Assembly: GCA_023078685.1 (NCBI GenBank)
Contig: JALGAS010000006.1
Span: 4,712,001 to 4,776,000 of the forward strand
Reading direction: 5' to 3'
DNA from: Neopestalotiopsis rosae
Lineage: Eukaryota > Ascomycota > Sordariomycetes > Amphisphaeriales > Sporocadaceae
DNA: 64,000 bases
The position numbers were made by a program, and so were the translations under genes. Under the pieces are notes generated by a model. That model did not search any database and was not told where the DNA came from. It saw nothing but the letters and a program-made list of their open reading frames with translations. This document shows, piece by piece, positions 1 to 11,600 of this stretch (positions are counted from its first letter, which is position 1; each line of letters opens with the position of its first letter).

Positions 1-1043
1 TGATCAACAGCGTGTCCGTCCCGACCGATCTCGGATCCCATGACCTTCTGGTCAAGGTGGCCATCGCCTCGTATTGTCATACCGACTCCATGGTGGCTGG
101 GGGAACCTTTGAAACAGCGTTGCCAGTGACGGGATCCCACGAGGGATCTGGAACCGTTACACAGATTGGATCCGAGGTGACTGACTTCAAGATCGGAGAC
201 CGTGTCATGTGCGGCCTTCCTTTACATCCCTGCGGCGCTTGTCATGACTGCCTAGGGCCCGAGGAAAGTCACAGACAGTATTGCTCTCACATCACCGGCC
301 ACGTCGGCGTCCACGTCAACGGCTGTTTCGCTGAGTACGTCAAGGTTGACGCACGTCACACAACACATCTCCCAGACGAGGTCAGTCTGCTCTCTGCTGC
401 GCCATTGGCATGTGCCGGACGGACAATATGGCGAGGTGTACTCCAGACGGGCCTAAAGGCCGGCCAATCTCTGGCTATCGTGGGATCCGGAGGTGGTCTC
501 GGTCATCTTGGTATTCAGTTTGCCAAAAAAGCCAAGGGTCTGAATGTGATTGCCATCGATGCCCGGGACGAGGGTCTAGAATTGTCGAAGAAAATCGGTG
601 CTGATGTCGTGATTGATGCGCGCACGTCAAAATCAAAGATCGTTGCCGAAGTACAGGCAGTCACCGGCGGTGATGGTGCTGATGCCACTATTGTGCTGGC
701 AGACGCAGACGACTCGGCTGCACTGGGCTGCGCTATCACTAGAATGCATGGCACTGTGGTCCAGATTGCACAGCCTGATGAGATCAAGATTCCGTTTCAG
801 GAATTTGTCTTTCGCGATATTCACGTCAAGGGAAGTCTTCTGTGTTCACCGGAAGAGTCCAAGAGCATGTTGGAGGCGGTGGCAGAACACGGCATCAAGG
901 TCAAGACGCATGAGTTCAACAGTTTGTACAAGATCAAGGAACTTATCGATCTCGTACACAGTGGAAAGGTGTCAGGCAAGGCAGTAGTTGTCGTTGACCC
1001 CGAGCAGATCAAAGCGGAAAAGAAATTGGGCGCAAAATTTTAA
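1..1043 (+). CDS. Zinc-dependent alcohol dehydrogenase (5' partial)
   Basis: Medium-chain zinc alcohol dehydrogenase, expected to oxidise a primary alcohol with NAD(P). The open frame is already running at the left edge, so roughly 20-25 N-terminal residues lie outside the window; the GTG at position 12 is an internal codon, not a start. Visible motifs in order: a catalytic-zinc Cys-His pair (SYCHTD), the GSHEGSG zinc/active-site segment, the structural-zinc cysteine set (CGACHDC then YC), the ACAGRT segment with the third catalytic-zinc cysteine, and a Rossmann glycine motif (GSGGGLGHLG). Fungal enzymes of this group are usually about 350-370 residues, so the C-terminus is complete. The gene is convergent with the SQT1-like gene, with only 86 bp between stop codons. 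The exact substrate cannot be told from sequence. Confidence 0.9.
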   Translation, partial: INSVSVPTDLGSHDLLVKVAIASYCHTDSMVAGGTFETALPVTGSHEGSGTVTQIGSEVTDFKIGDRVMCGLPLHPCGACHDCLGPEESHRQYCSHITGHVGVHVNGCFAEYVKVDARHTTHLPDEVSLLSAAPLACAGRTIWRGVLQTGLKAGQSLAIVGSGGGLGHLGIQFAKKAKGLNVIAIDARDEGLELSKKIGADVVIDARTSKSKIVAEVQAVTGGDGADATIVLADADDSAALGCAITRMHGTVVQIAQPDEIKIPFQEFVFRDIHVKGSLLCSPEESKSMLEAVAEHGIKVKTHEFNSLYKIKELIDLVHSGKVSGKAVVVVDPEQIKAEKKLGAKF

Positions 1044-1129
1044 CAGGTAAATTGTGATCAAAAGTGCTTTCTCTCGCGGCAATGGGTTGTCTATTTGATC
1101 GTGTCTTCGTTGAGAATTTAGCAAGAAAA

Positions 1130-2632
1130 TTAAGCCTCAAATGCAAGTACTACTCCGTCATCACCAGCCGTGATGACTCTTTCGCCGGAACCTCCTTGCA
1201 CGAAACCGAGGATACCGCCTCCCTCACCATCTCCTCTGTGACCTCGCCATTCCTTGACAAAGCCAGCCGCACTCGCCGAGCTCACGTTGCCGCTTGGGGT
1301 TGCGCCTCTGACATCCCATCTCTTCAAGACTCCATCCATGCCACAGCTGGTCAGCAGCCATCCATCGCCACTGCCCTGAACGAATTCCACCTTGACAACA
1401 CTGTACTCATCGTGTGCCTCCTTGATGTGTCTTCGCACAGCAAACCTCCTGGCTGTGTCGTAAATGGCGATACTGCCGTCAACACTGCCTGCGGCGAGCA
1501 GGCTCTGGGTAGGAGAGAAGGCAAGTGTCTCAATTCCGTCGCTCTGTGACTGCAGACTGGCCAGAATGGCACCGCCTTGACTTCCGCCGGCCTCGCCGCC
1601 CTTGGCCTTGGCCTTACTCTGCTTGCTGGATTGCGGCTGGGCCTGTGTCGATGCCGCGTTTCCTATCCGCGGTAGGGCAACAATCTTGACAACTCCGCCA
1701 GCTCCACCCACTGCAACAAAGGCGTTTTTCGGGTCGATTGCCACCGAGTACAGGCCACCTTCAACCTCAAAGCGCTGGTCAGCCCCAGTGAGTGAAACCA
1801 CCGTCTGTCCGTTCTCGTTGGTGAGTCCCTTGGCCGCAGCCTCGCCCCAAACGTCCCAGACGTTCAGAGAGCTGTCTTCGGCTACGGTTGCGAGGAACGT
1901 GCCGTCGGCGGACCATGCACCAGCTGTGCAAGAGGCGGGGTGCATGAAGTAGCTCTGCACGATCTGCAGAGGGTTCGAGGCGTCGGAAGCATCAATGGTG
2001 TACACCCAGACCGAACCATCAGAAGCGCCCAAAGCGACCGTATTGGGGTATTGTGCCGAAGGACAGGGCAACAGCCAGTTGATCTCGGGAACCTCTTGTG
2101 CCTCGCCTACAAAATTGAAGGTGGCCTTGTTTCGGGCGTCGATCGAAAGCTGGTACGCTCGCAGTCTGCCATCCATGCCTGCGGATGCCAAGTACTGTCC
2201 GCGCGGGAGTGTGAAAGCAAGCGCATTGATGGAATCAGTGTGGCCGTCAATCTCGAAGAGAGGCGTCAGCTCGGTACTCTTTTGCTGTGTCGTATTGGGG
2301 TCGGAGTTGTAGCTCGGGGGAAGGACAGGTCTGCCAGCGATGGAGCTGGTGTCGAAAACGTAGCCTTTACCGGGCGCATCCTCGCCTTCGCCCTCCGATC
2401 CTCCCGTCGCAATCAGAGAGGGCTGAGTTGGGTGCTGGGCGATAGCGAAGACGGAGTCCTTATGCAGATCAAAGTAGGCTATGCTGTCATTCTGGAGAAC
2501 AATCTCTTCGGGCTCATCGTCCGAGTCCATGGCAATGTCGCCTTCGGCATCCTCGACCTCTTCGAGCGCATCGTCGACATCGAGCATCTCGGGCGCATCC
2601 TCGATTTCATCGTTGTTGTGAGGGGCAGACAT
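1130..2632 (-). CDS. SQT1: WD40 ribosome-assembly protein, SQT1/AAMP family
   Basis: Single-exon gene of 500 residues. The N-terminus (about residues 1-45) is very acidic. About seven or eight WD40 repeats follow, for example around DGHTDSINALAF...YLASAGMDGRLRAY, and the frame ends in a final blade at GERVITAGDDGVVLAFEA. An acidic leader before a propeller is typical of the yeast Sqt1 / animal AAMP family. Sqt1 is known to chaperone newly made ribosomal protein Rpl10 (uL16) for 60S subunit assembly in the cytoplasm. A low-complexity linker rich in Gln, Ser, Lys and Gly (QPQSSKQSKAKAKGGEAGG) interrupts the propeller near residue 335. The start is the first ATG of the frame, directly before the acidic segment. 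The family call is firm; the Rpl10 role is transferred from yeast. Confidence 0.88.
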   Translation of the reverse strand: MSAPHNNDEIEDAPEMLDVDDALEEVEDAEGDIAMDSDDEPEEIVLQNDSIAYFDLHKDSVFAIAQHPTQPSLIATGGSEGEGEDAPGKGYVFDTSSIAGRPVLPPSYNSDPNTTQQKSTELTPLFEIDGHTDSINALAFTLPRGQYLASAGMDGRLRAYQLSIDARNKATFNFVGEAQEVPEINWLLPCPSAQYPNTVALGASDGSVWVYTIDASDASNPLQIVQSYFMHPASCTAGAWSADGTFLATVAEDSSLNVWDVWGEAAAKGLTNENGQTVVSLTGADQRFEVEGGLYSVAIDPKNAFVAVGGAGGVVKIVALPRIGNAASTQAQPQSSKQSKAKAKGGEAGGSQGGAILASLQSQSDGIETLAFSPTQSLLAAGSVDGSIAIYDTARRFAVRRHIKEAHDEYSVVKVEFVQGSGDGWLLTSCGMDGVLKRWDVRGATPSGNVSSASAAGFVKEWRGHRGDGEGGGILGFVQGGSGERVITAGDDGVVLAFEA

Positions 2633-3250
2633 GGCGAATATGCGAAACTCGAAACAAATGTAGTACTGGAGAAGTTGTTGTCTCGATTATAGAGAGATAT
2701 TTGTCAGGATCTCGATAGAACGAGATGCTCAGGAGATTGTAATGCTTGGATTTTATATGACCGGGCAAATTGCTGGATGCAAACGCTGAGATAATCGGTG
2801 CTTGATAATCAAACGATGGCAACTTTTTTTTTTCTTCGTCCCTCCGCTGGACTGATGGTGGGGTAGTGAGCTTGACAGCCCCTCAATAATGCATGCACAA
2901 AACTGTGTAGTGTTTATGCAATTTTTTCATAGATCATCGCAATACTTCGTGCATTATGGATACAGCTTTCAGAACATCTACCATGGCTGTCGCATTCGTC
3001 TCACATAACTAAGGTGTTGAATTGGTGATGTTTGGACACAGGAGCCTGACGGCCTTCTTTTTTCCCCTCCCTCACTTTGAGACAAAGACTCAGAATTTAT
3101 GACGGCAGTCTGCGGCCAATTTTTTGCAACAGGACTTGAATGTCAGTCTAGGCAACCCAAAACTAGACACGCGAGTAAACACAGGTATTGGCTCGACGAG
3201 GGGTAATCTATGGATAGTTGTCCGTGTAAATTTCTCTTCAAAGCACTACT
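2633..3250. other. Intergenic, upstream of SQT1-like gene
   Basis: About 620 bp between the SQT1-like start codon and the polygalacturonase stop codon, both on the minus strand. It should hold the SQT1 promoter and the polygalacturonase 3' end. Homopolymer T runs are seen near 2823-2835 and 3057-3063. I see no gene. Confidence 0.6.
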
Positions 3251-4552
3251 CTAACACGATATACCTTCTGGCACATTCTGGCAGTCTGTGCTATTCTTTC
3301 CACCAGTGACATGAACGTCAGTCCAGCTCCAGTCCGAACAGCTGCCTTCACCACACTCGATATAGATGTTGACCGCATCGCTTTGTACTGTACCCGTGAC
3401 GTTTTGAAGTACGAAATTAGTTATGCTGACCCCGTTCGTAGGCTCGCCATCAACGCCGTTGTAAGACTGCATGACGATGATGCCATAGTCGTCGCCCCCA
3501 CTCATGGCAATGTTACTGTAGGTGATGCCGTCCACTGTTCCGTTGGCACCAGAAATGGTCTTGATTCTCACCGACTGCTGCGAATTCTCCATGACAGTGT
3601 CGCGAAATGTGACATTTCGTACGGCATTATCGTTGTCTTGCCCGCCAATGGATCCAATGGACAGGCCATGGCCGCCAGAACAGAAGCCATTCTCGAAGAT
3701 TATGTTCTGGCCAGAGTTGATGGCTACGCAGTCGTCCTGATTCCAGACCTTCGCTCCTGTAATCAGGATGCCGTCTGCATTGTTGATGTTGAAGCCATCC
3801 GTATTCTTTCCCAGCTCTTCACCAGCCTGATCGTCCACCGTGATGTCCTTCACTGTCAGGTTATAGACGTAGTTGAGACTGAAGGAATTCTTTGGCGCAT
3901 TCTGGATGGTGATGGAGTCCAAAAGGGAGTCGTTCAAGTGGTTGGCCTTTTTAGCATTAGCCACCCAGCTTATCTAGTGAAGAAAGGATACGCATATACG
4001 AAAGGTCTGATGTGTCAAGTAAATCTTAACACCAACATTGTAGATATAACCCAGTCCAGTGAGAACCACATACCTTGAAGAACTTAGGCTTAGTCACGCC
4101 TCCGCTGCCACCTTGGCCGTCCCAATAGAGTGCACCTTGTCCATCCAAAACTGAACCGGCTTCGCCGCGAACTGTGATGTCGTTGCCACTCACTGCGAAG
4201 AGGGGCCCAGACCACTCACTGTACCCAAAGGTGGTGGTTCCTTCAAAGACAACCTGTCGATCGTCAGTGAATTGTACATCATGAAAGTTGGAGTTTGGCT
4301 CACAGTGGTTCCATCATTCAAGTCTTCCAGATCTAAGGTCTCGCTACCTGGAACAGTGAGAGCCGATAGAACTATAGTCGAGCAAGCAGCCTTTGATGCA
4401 CTGGCAGATGAGTAGCCATCTGAGCCGCTGAAGGTGCATGTAGTGTCTGCTCTTCTAGCGACTGCGTCCTTTACATCCGGCGCTGGTGTTGGCGCTGGCG
4501 CAGCCGCTCTAGCGATGGTGAACCCAAGGGTCAATGCCACCAAATTCTTCAT
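3251..4552 (-). CDS. Secreted endo-polygalacturonase (GH28)
   Basis: Model complement(join(3251..3946, 4074..4253, 4304..4552)), 374 residues, phase kept at both junctions. GH28 enzymes hydrolyse alpha-1,4 bonds of homogalacturonan (pectin) outside the cell. A signal peptide (MKNLVALTLGFTIARA) precedes a propeptide-like segment ending near ARRADTTC. The catalytic set is complete: NTDGF (Asp193), QDDC (Asp214, Asp215), GGHGLS (His236) and VRIKT (Arg270, Lys272); spacing matches that known for Aspergillus polygalacturonase II. The 50-nt first intron is clear. The acceptor of the second intron (3947-4073) is less certain: an upstream AG at about 3976 would add ten residues in frame. The C-terminus ends with cysteines, as usual for the family. 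It is one of two plant-wall enzymes in the window, with the GH115. Confidence 0.92.
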
Positions 4553-4624
4553 GTTGTGAGTGCAGTTGCCAGATCGATTGCTGGTTGATAGAAAATGTTT
4601 TGCCTGTTCCAGTCAAGTCGGACA

Positions 4625-4630
4625 TTTATA
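4625..4630 (-). promoter_or_regulatory. TATA box of the polygalacturonase gene
   Basis: TATAAA on the minus strand (within CCATATAAATG), about 73 bp before the polygalacturonase ATG, a normal distance for fungal TATA-type promoters. Confidence 0.55.
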
Positions 4631-4634
4631 TGGC

Positions 4635-4758
4635 CTGGAGTTACTGTATGCTGTCACTGAGTGCCCCAAAGTCTTGGCATACTCCATTCCCCAGGGGGGT
4701 TTATATGAGATAATCCACCATTGAGCTTCAGGTATACACCTCTCGCACTCCACTCCAC
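4635..4758. promoter_or_regulatory. Cluster of CreA-type (SYGGRG) sites
   Basis: Four matches to the carbon-catabolite-repressor consensus SYGGRG lie just behind the polygalacturonase TATA box: CTGGAG 4635-4640, CCCCAG 4689-4694 and an adjoining pair CTCCAC 4748-4753 / 4753-4758. Polygalacturonase genes are commonly glucose-repressed through CreA. The motif is short, so function is inference. Confidence 0.35.
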
Positions 4759-6117
4759 GGAGGGTTCCCACCCGACGGGCACCTAAAAGACCCTCAGTGG
4801 TATAGGAATACGCGTTTGCGTTTCATTGTGTGCCTGGAAGAATGTGAAATGATTGTAGATCTCTACCAGGAAAGTTGTGATCTTGTTGCGGGTTCATGAA
4901 AAACGCTTTCAAGCCCCCTGACAAGCCAGTGCTAGCAATACTGAAGATGATACGAGGATGGTTAGCAACGAAATGTGAAGCACTGCTTTGTGACTTGCCA
5001 GAAAGTCGTATCTAAGACCTATCATGTTATTATCCTTGATGCTAATGATGATCCCGTTCGAGGAAAATCCAACCAAGTTATTAATAATTTGGTAGAGAAT
5101 AAGTCAAGTCCACTCTTCCCTGGTAATTTTCATCCACAAATGTATAAAAGAGACGAAGGCACAAAGGCGCATTAGTGTCAACTTAGTTCCAACGTATCGT
5201 CTATAACAAACTCTCGTAGGATCCCCACACCAAGCACACTCTATAGCAATAGTATACCACAAGTGACTCAATATAGGTAGGTCCTGCATCGTCTACAAGG
5301 CGTTCCTACGCATGTATACTTTTGGAATTTCATCACAGAAAGAATATTCGAGCATTGGCACAGGTAACTTGGTGAATCAGTATTGTGATTGCGAGAATGC
5401 ATCGCGAAAAAGACAATGCACAAAGCCTAACCCTATATTCTCAAGCCATTTCGCGGGCATCGTTCCTCTTATGAATGAATGATTTCGCCTCGACGCCAAA
5501 TCCAGTATGGGGAACAAATGAACCTATCAGGAACAAGGGCCGGCGGCATCCATCAATATCGAGTCTCGGGGGAACATGCCATGCAGAAAGGAGCCTAGAT
5601 ACAAGAATTGAAGAAGTTGAGAAGAGGGGCCGAAACTCGAATGATGAAGATGCTTCCGTCCCTCCCATAGATGACGAGCGCATGATGCCTGGCTCAAGAA
5701 TCCTCCGTTCGAAAGATACTCAAGAACCCATGAACCTAGAGCAGGTCGGTCGAAAGATACAGGTTGCAAATACACCACTTCAAAGTTTGGCAACGAAATG
5801 TGGAAAGATGCTGGTGCGCAAGTGCAGTTCCCCTTCCCTCCAAGCCGGAAACACGCCATGGTTGTTTTGGTCGTTGACTGCATCCAGTCGTCATCGTCAG
5901 ATAGAAACGCGGAGTGCACAAGAAATCCCCAGTAATCTTGCCGATCACAAGACTGGGCTGGTGCAAATGTTGGTGATTGGTAAAAAAGACATTCGTGTAT
6001 AAGATTTACACGCTACAAGAAAGAGGCAAGCTCTTTGATTCGCTCCAGGCTCATCATAGCCTCCTTGCCCGGCAAGACATGTTCGAGACCAAGTCGGAGT
6101 ATGAATGATGGGGCATT
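4759..6117. other. Intergenic between polygalacturonase and CAP gene
   Basis: Distal polygalacturonase promoter and downstream region of the CAP gene. The longest open frame here (plus strand 5475-6002, 175 codons) is overlapped by an almost equally long antisense frame, shows no domain, signal or convincing intron structure, and I do not call it a gene. Confidence 0.5.
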
Positions 6118-7189
6118 TTAGTTGGTGACAGTGGCCTCACCCAGGGAGGTAAGGATGTTGTCGCCGTAGCTACCACCAACATTGCCTGAAAATTGAGTTA
6201 GAATAGATTATAGAAATGGAGTAAGAGTATGTAGACATACCAGCAGGTCTGTAGTTGCAGACCATGTACCATGCATCCATGTCGGTGTACATGGTTCCCT
6301 TGGCGCAGAGCTTGGCGTAGCAGCCGAGCTGGGTGGAGTCCTTCCAGACGAGCTGAGAGAAGTGACCCCAGGCCTCGAAGTTGGACATGTCGGGAGTGGC
6401 CTCGCCGTAGTAGGAAGGCAGGAACAGGCCGACTTCACCGTTGTACCACATGTCGTGGCTAGCCATGCCAATGGCACCAGCGGCACCAAGAGCCTCAGCA
6501 TTGTCAGAAGTGGCCCACATGGCAATGTTCTGGCCATAGTTTCCAGATCCTTGGTCCCTGCAAGATTGTCAGTTAGATGTCATTTAAAAATACAGCAGCA
6601 CGTTAACTCACATGTCGTGGGCAAAGGTGCAGGAGTTGGCGGTGGTCTCGGCGTAGGTGGCAATCTCGTCAAGCCACTCCATTGAGGGAGCGGAGTGGTT
6701 GGCACGGTGCAGGTTGTGAGCATACAGAGCAGTGCTGGCCATGTCTGTAGGCGAGGCAGCTGCCTCCTCAGCACTACTAGTGGCAGCAGCAACATAGGTA
6801 GAAGCAGCAGCCTCGGTGGTGGCGGCAGCCTCAGTTGTAACAGCGGCCTCGGTGGTCTCCTGAATGACAACGGCATCCTGGGTGGTCGTTGGGACCTCGG
6901 CGACGGTAGTCTCAGCAGCGGCCTGTCCGTAGGTGTATGTCTCCGTGACGTAGACAACCTCGGGGGCGGCGGGCTCGGTGGTGGTGGTGTAGACCACGGC
7001 AGGCTGCTCCTTCTGCTTGTCGCCCTTGACGAAAGCGGCGGCAGCAGCAGGGGTAGGCTCGGAGCCAGCAGTGACAGTCTGAGTGGTGTACTCGACGACA
7101 ACCTCAGTCTCAACGACAACGCGCTTGTCGAGAGGAGTGGCCATGGCCATCATGGCGCCAGTGGCGGCGAGGAAAAGGGATGACTTCAT
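6118..7189 (-). CDS. Secreted CAP-superfamily (PR-1/SCP) protein, Pry1-like
   Basis: Model complement(join(6118..6185, 6241..6557, 6612..7189)), 320 residues. Signal peptide (MKSSLFLAATGAMMAMA) followed by a LDKR Kex2-type processing site. An Ala/Thr/Val-rich low-complexity linker spans about residues 20-170. The CAP domain begins near ALYAHNLHRANH, contains the CAP1 signature GHFSQLVWKDS and the CAP2 signature YMVCNYRPAGN, and ends at GEATVTN. The catalytic-like His/Glu cavity residues of the fold appear present. The last 23 residues come from a small third exon; joining it completes the CAP2 motif (PAG-N), which supports the splice. Yeast Pry proteins bind and export sterols and fatty acids; a similar role, or one in host interaction, is inference. 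The 5' side of the gene is a long pyrimidine-rich stretch. Confidence 0.92.
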
Positions 7190-8600
7190 TTTGAAATGAC
7201 TGAGCTGTTTCGCAGATAAAGGAATGTCTGATATGAAAGTAAGCCAACTATTCATGAATGAATGTGAAATATGTTATGAGAATGCGCTACTGTGAAATGA
7301 ATGACAAACGATGATTCCAGTATCGAGTGTGAGGCAGTGACACTGGGGGTGTTGTTGTTATGAGCGGGACGGGCGTCGAAAGACAATGGGCAATATGCGT
7401 TCAACTGTGCAGACCTAGACTTGTGCCTATTGTCTAATGGCGACAGTCATTCACCAGTCCCATTCTTTGTTGGCGTTTCAAGCTTTGTAGGTGCTTGACC
7501 TTTTGACCAGCTTGATATCAAACGGCGACAATGGCCTCCCATCCTCCCCTCAAAAGAGATAATGATCGACAACAGATTGGGCAATGGGCGTGTGGCGGTG
7601 GTGGTCCCGGGTTTTCGAGAAGTAAAACATACCTTGAAGTGTAAATTCCTGATCGAGATGAATGGCTTTTCTCAAACTTCACGAGATGCGAAGCGACTCT
7701 TTTATCCGTGTCCGGCCGGTTGACAATGAACGACGTGATGCGAAGTGATTCCAGATAACCTCAAGCGAGTGAGTGTGGTTGGACAACAGATTTGTCTTGG
7801 TCGACAAGGAATATCGAATAGAACCAATGTTCTGGTTTGACGGGCTTGTGAAGTCTCGAAGAGATTGGACGAAGCAGGATCCTGTGCCTCGGGGGGTCGA
7901 ACAAGTCGATTGTCTGATGCGAAATTCCGTGGATGGAAAACGGGCGACTTGCGTCCAAATGGAAAGAGTGACAAAGGTCGAACTGGTCGATTTGAATGGC
8001 AGCGAAAAGAAAGGTCACTTGCGTTGGCTCGTCGACGGCAGGAAAGGTCAAGGACGAGAGGAAGAGATGAGGTGACGAAAGAAAGATTCCTTTGCTGTAT
8101 TTGAGAAGGAGTGAATATGCGCCAAGGCGGGTAGTTGGTTTAAGGAGAGTGTGTGAACGTGGTTGGACCTGACGAAAACAGAAGAAGGTCTTGAACACGA
8201 TAGAACGAAAAGAGAGTCAAGAGACCGTAAAGACTGGCCGCGCCGGTGGGTTTTGAGAGAAAGTCGAGTTGACTTGTTTGATGGGGGGTGTGGGTCCAGA
8301 GTCGGCGGAGAGACTTGGATGGTGGAGATGAGGGACGGGAAGGAGTGAATCGAGTGAGCTCGGGCACACGAGGGAGAATGAATGAATGAACCGAATGAGT
8401 GACTGGTATGCGACAAGGAGTGTGCGTGTACCCGAGAACAAGACGGCCAGGGCCAGGGGACAGGGAATTATGGTGTGAGGTCGGTGGGAAAAAAAAACCC
8501 AGACAGGAGAAAGGTGAAGAAAGTGGAAAATGTGAGAGTGAGCAAACGGGTACACTGTTTTCGGCGGAGGTGGAATTACAGTAAACTTACTGAGTCGCTA
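7190..8600. other. Pyrimidine-rich upstream region of the CAP gene
   Basis: About 1.4 kb in which the minus strand (the CAP sense strand) is rich in C and T, for example across 8040-8580. Several frames stay open here on both strands only because of this bias (the minus-strand peptides are runs of Ser, Pro, His and Leu). It reads as a long promoter plus 5' leader rather than as coding sequence. Short GAAT repeats occur near 7253 and 8375. Confidence 0.5.
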
Positions 8601-11600
8601 GCGGGGCGAACGAGTCTTTGCGCATTTGTTTCGTTACCAGGGAAAGTGGGGTGAGTCTACTAATTACCGTACGCTACATACCAAGCGCCCCATAAAATTG
8701 ACACTCAACGTTGGACATGCTCCAAGTACCATTGCCAGCGACTACAGGTATGCTTGAATACGAAAGATCACGATTGATTGGTCGGCATTGGCACACTTAC
8801 CATTTGCCTTGGGTACTTTGGCCGACCTGATCACAGCGCTCAAGAGGTCCCGGAACACGAAGGAAATGGACCTGACAGTGGGTAATTCTGATTGTCATCA
8901 CTGGGGCCTGTGAGGGCTCCCCGCTACTGCTATTAAGGAAAAGTCTTAGCAGACAGGGTGGTGCTTCACTATCTGGGAAATGATATTCAACTTTGCTCGT
9001 ATTGCAAGAAAATCTGGTATAATACGGAAAGCAAAGGAATCACATACGAGGAAAGAACAGCAATGCAAGCCTCAACAAACCAGGCAGAAACTCGCGAGCA
9101 GACAGACAAATGGCGAGTGAAGAATCAAAGTCTCGAGAACAATGCTTCTAGACGCCCAGACTGGAGGCAGCGGGCGTGGGATTAGATGGCGGGCCCCTTC
9201 AATTCAACTCCCCTGTTTGTTACCACGTCACAAACCCGGCCGACGATCATTTGGGGTCGCCGGGATGTGCAATGCGTGTGGGCCTGGTTAATTAATACCT
9301 GACCTAGGGCAGCCAGAGCTGACCTGGTGTGTCTTACAAAATCAAGTGCGCAGGCATAAACTACGCCACTGGTACTGCCTTTAAGGCCCCGAGTCAATGG
9401 TAAAACAAGCGGGTGCTTCTCTCTTGACGTGTCTTGCATGCGTTGAGAACCAAGTCACAAGATCATACACACTTGGTACCCATCAGTGGTGAGTTGACAG
9501 CAACAGCGGCCAGGACGGAAATGTTCATTCTCCTCCCAGCCACAGTCATTGGCGGCGGGATTGCAGCCCGCATCTATACATGTGCAAGTACGGATGCCGT
9601 GATAAATGACCAGCTAGCATCGATCTTTAGGGAATACTATACATACTGCGACCACAACTACCTGACGCCAGGCTTTCATGTACACAGTAGTATGTAGTGA
9701 GAAGCCCCATGGTTCCGACGACGTAATCGTTCGAGGTGGATCACGACAACTAGGCCAATGCCTGTCGAACTATGTGCAAAGGTCGTTCATTGGTGAAAGA
9801 AGAGCGACTATAATGTCTCTTATAGTAAGTAATGTAAAAACATATTCAAAGGTTGCCCCAGTGTTCACGATGGAAATGCGTCCAGACCAGGTTGCCCTCA
9901 AAGAGTATCGGCACCTAGGATATGGCTCCCGGCGACATACAGATCTTGGAGACATTAGCAGGGCCAACTCCCCGAGATCATCTCGATCCCCTCAGTGCCG
10001 TTGGTCACGGCAGACGTTAGGGGCGTGCACATGTTCTACAAAGGCCAGAAGCATTCAATTTGTCCTCATCCTACTTGCAGCGTAGCATCCGATATGACTG
10101 CGTTTGCATGGCACCGTCAATCTGTTTCCTAAAAAGAATCAAGCTTATTCGCATCCTCCACCTTGCCAAGACCCAAAAGCAATGGCCGTTGATCAGAAAC
10201 ATGACACAGGATTCTATCTATTGCGTAGGTGCAGAAGTATGGGCTCTCGGTCTCGTGCGAACCGACACGCTGTTGCACGTTCATCCAATGTCAAAGTTGT
10301 GTTTCCCCTTTCCCACACATCCCTCCATCTCTGAGCGTGTAGTCGGTGTCGGGGACGGCGCCCAAAGAGGGGACAGCGGGACTGTTTGGTCCCTGCTTGT
10401 TATCCCTGCTAGAGCGTTTCTGATATGCAGGTACGCCGCGCGCCAAGGAACTAGTCAAAGGCAATCGCAACTTTGAAGGCGCTCGGGATTGACAGGGGTT
10501 GCTAAGGATCGCTAAGAATGATGTGATGTAATGCAGAAGAGCTGAGTGAGGCTTACTGAGGTATTTCACCTCGGGTACGGGGTGATGCAACTCAGCATAC
10601 TTCCACCATGAGTTGCAGGACAGATACTGGCACCCGGCTGCTCGGTATGCTTCGTCAAATGCTCAACACTCTCGTCTGTCACCATTGCCATAATTTGGTG
10701 CTCATTTATGGTATGTTCGTTGTTTACATCGTGTAAATCGTCACACACCGCAACCATGTGTGCAGCGTGGGGAAATGATGAGAGATCAGATGAAAAGCTC
10801 AATATAAGATGTAACAAAACCAGTGCCAAGCATTTTCACGCGGTTGTCTCAAGTCCGTTCTACCACTGTAGTCCTTTTCTACCAAATCAAGCCAAGGTAC
10901 CGTGCAGTGACCTTTGAATAGCCCGACGCCAGCAATATGTTACCTGTGGTGACCTAGAATTCTAGAAATCGCAATTATGCTTTATGGGATGTTGGCCGAC
11001 CCGCTGCAAAGATCCAGATGGTGGCTTACCGCTAACGGCTACTAGGCGGGCCACTGCGTCCTGCTACTCATACCACAAGAGACGGACAGTGTCAAGTAAA
11101 CCAACATGCCTTGTTTTGTTGGCAAAAGCTCGCCGCACCAATTCCTATGGCATGAAATGAGATTCGTAATTCTGGAAAGATTATTATTTTGTTTGTTTGC
11201 ATGTACGGGCATTTGCTGGCAATATTACGGTTTTTTGACCTGCCCACTTGGGCTTGCGGCACAATGCTGACTGGTCGGGCCCCCTGGGGCTTTTGGCGTT
11301 CCTTCGGGGCCCGGGGCCCAAAATCAGTGAGAATTCCCGTTACCCAGGCCAACATAAAGGCCAAGGAAACAGAACAACGGGAACGTGGACAAATGAGGCG
11401 TTTGACCCGTGCTTGTTCTGAAACAGCCGGGCCTTAAATCTGGCTGGTAACCAAGATCCTGGAGTTGCTGCTGAGGTACCACAGGCGCATTTCAGCAGTA
11501 TGCAGCCGCCAAATCAAGCGCCACCCTTGTTGCGCCCCTGCGATTGGATGACTTCCCCAGCTGCCAGATTTTCAGATTTTCAGATTTTCAGGAACGCGCA

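Noticed and set aside
3311..4078. 255-codon plus-strand frame across the polygalacturonase
   Set aside because: Opposite strand to a gene with a full catalytic motif set and consistent introns.
5475..6002. 175-codon plus-strand frame between the polygalacturonase and CAP genes
   Set aside because: An overlapping antisense frame of similar length, no domain or signal, and composition of polar low-information residues; not enough to call a gene.
7702..8584. Cluster of 60-145 codon frames on both strands
   Set aside because: Explained by pyrimidine/purine strand bias; the minus-strand peptides are Ser/His/Pro/Leu runs typical of translated leaders.
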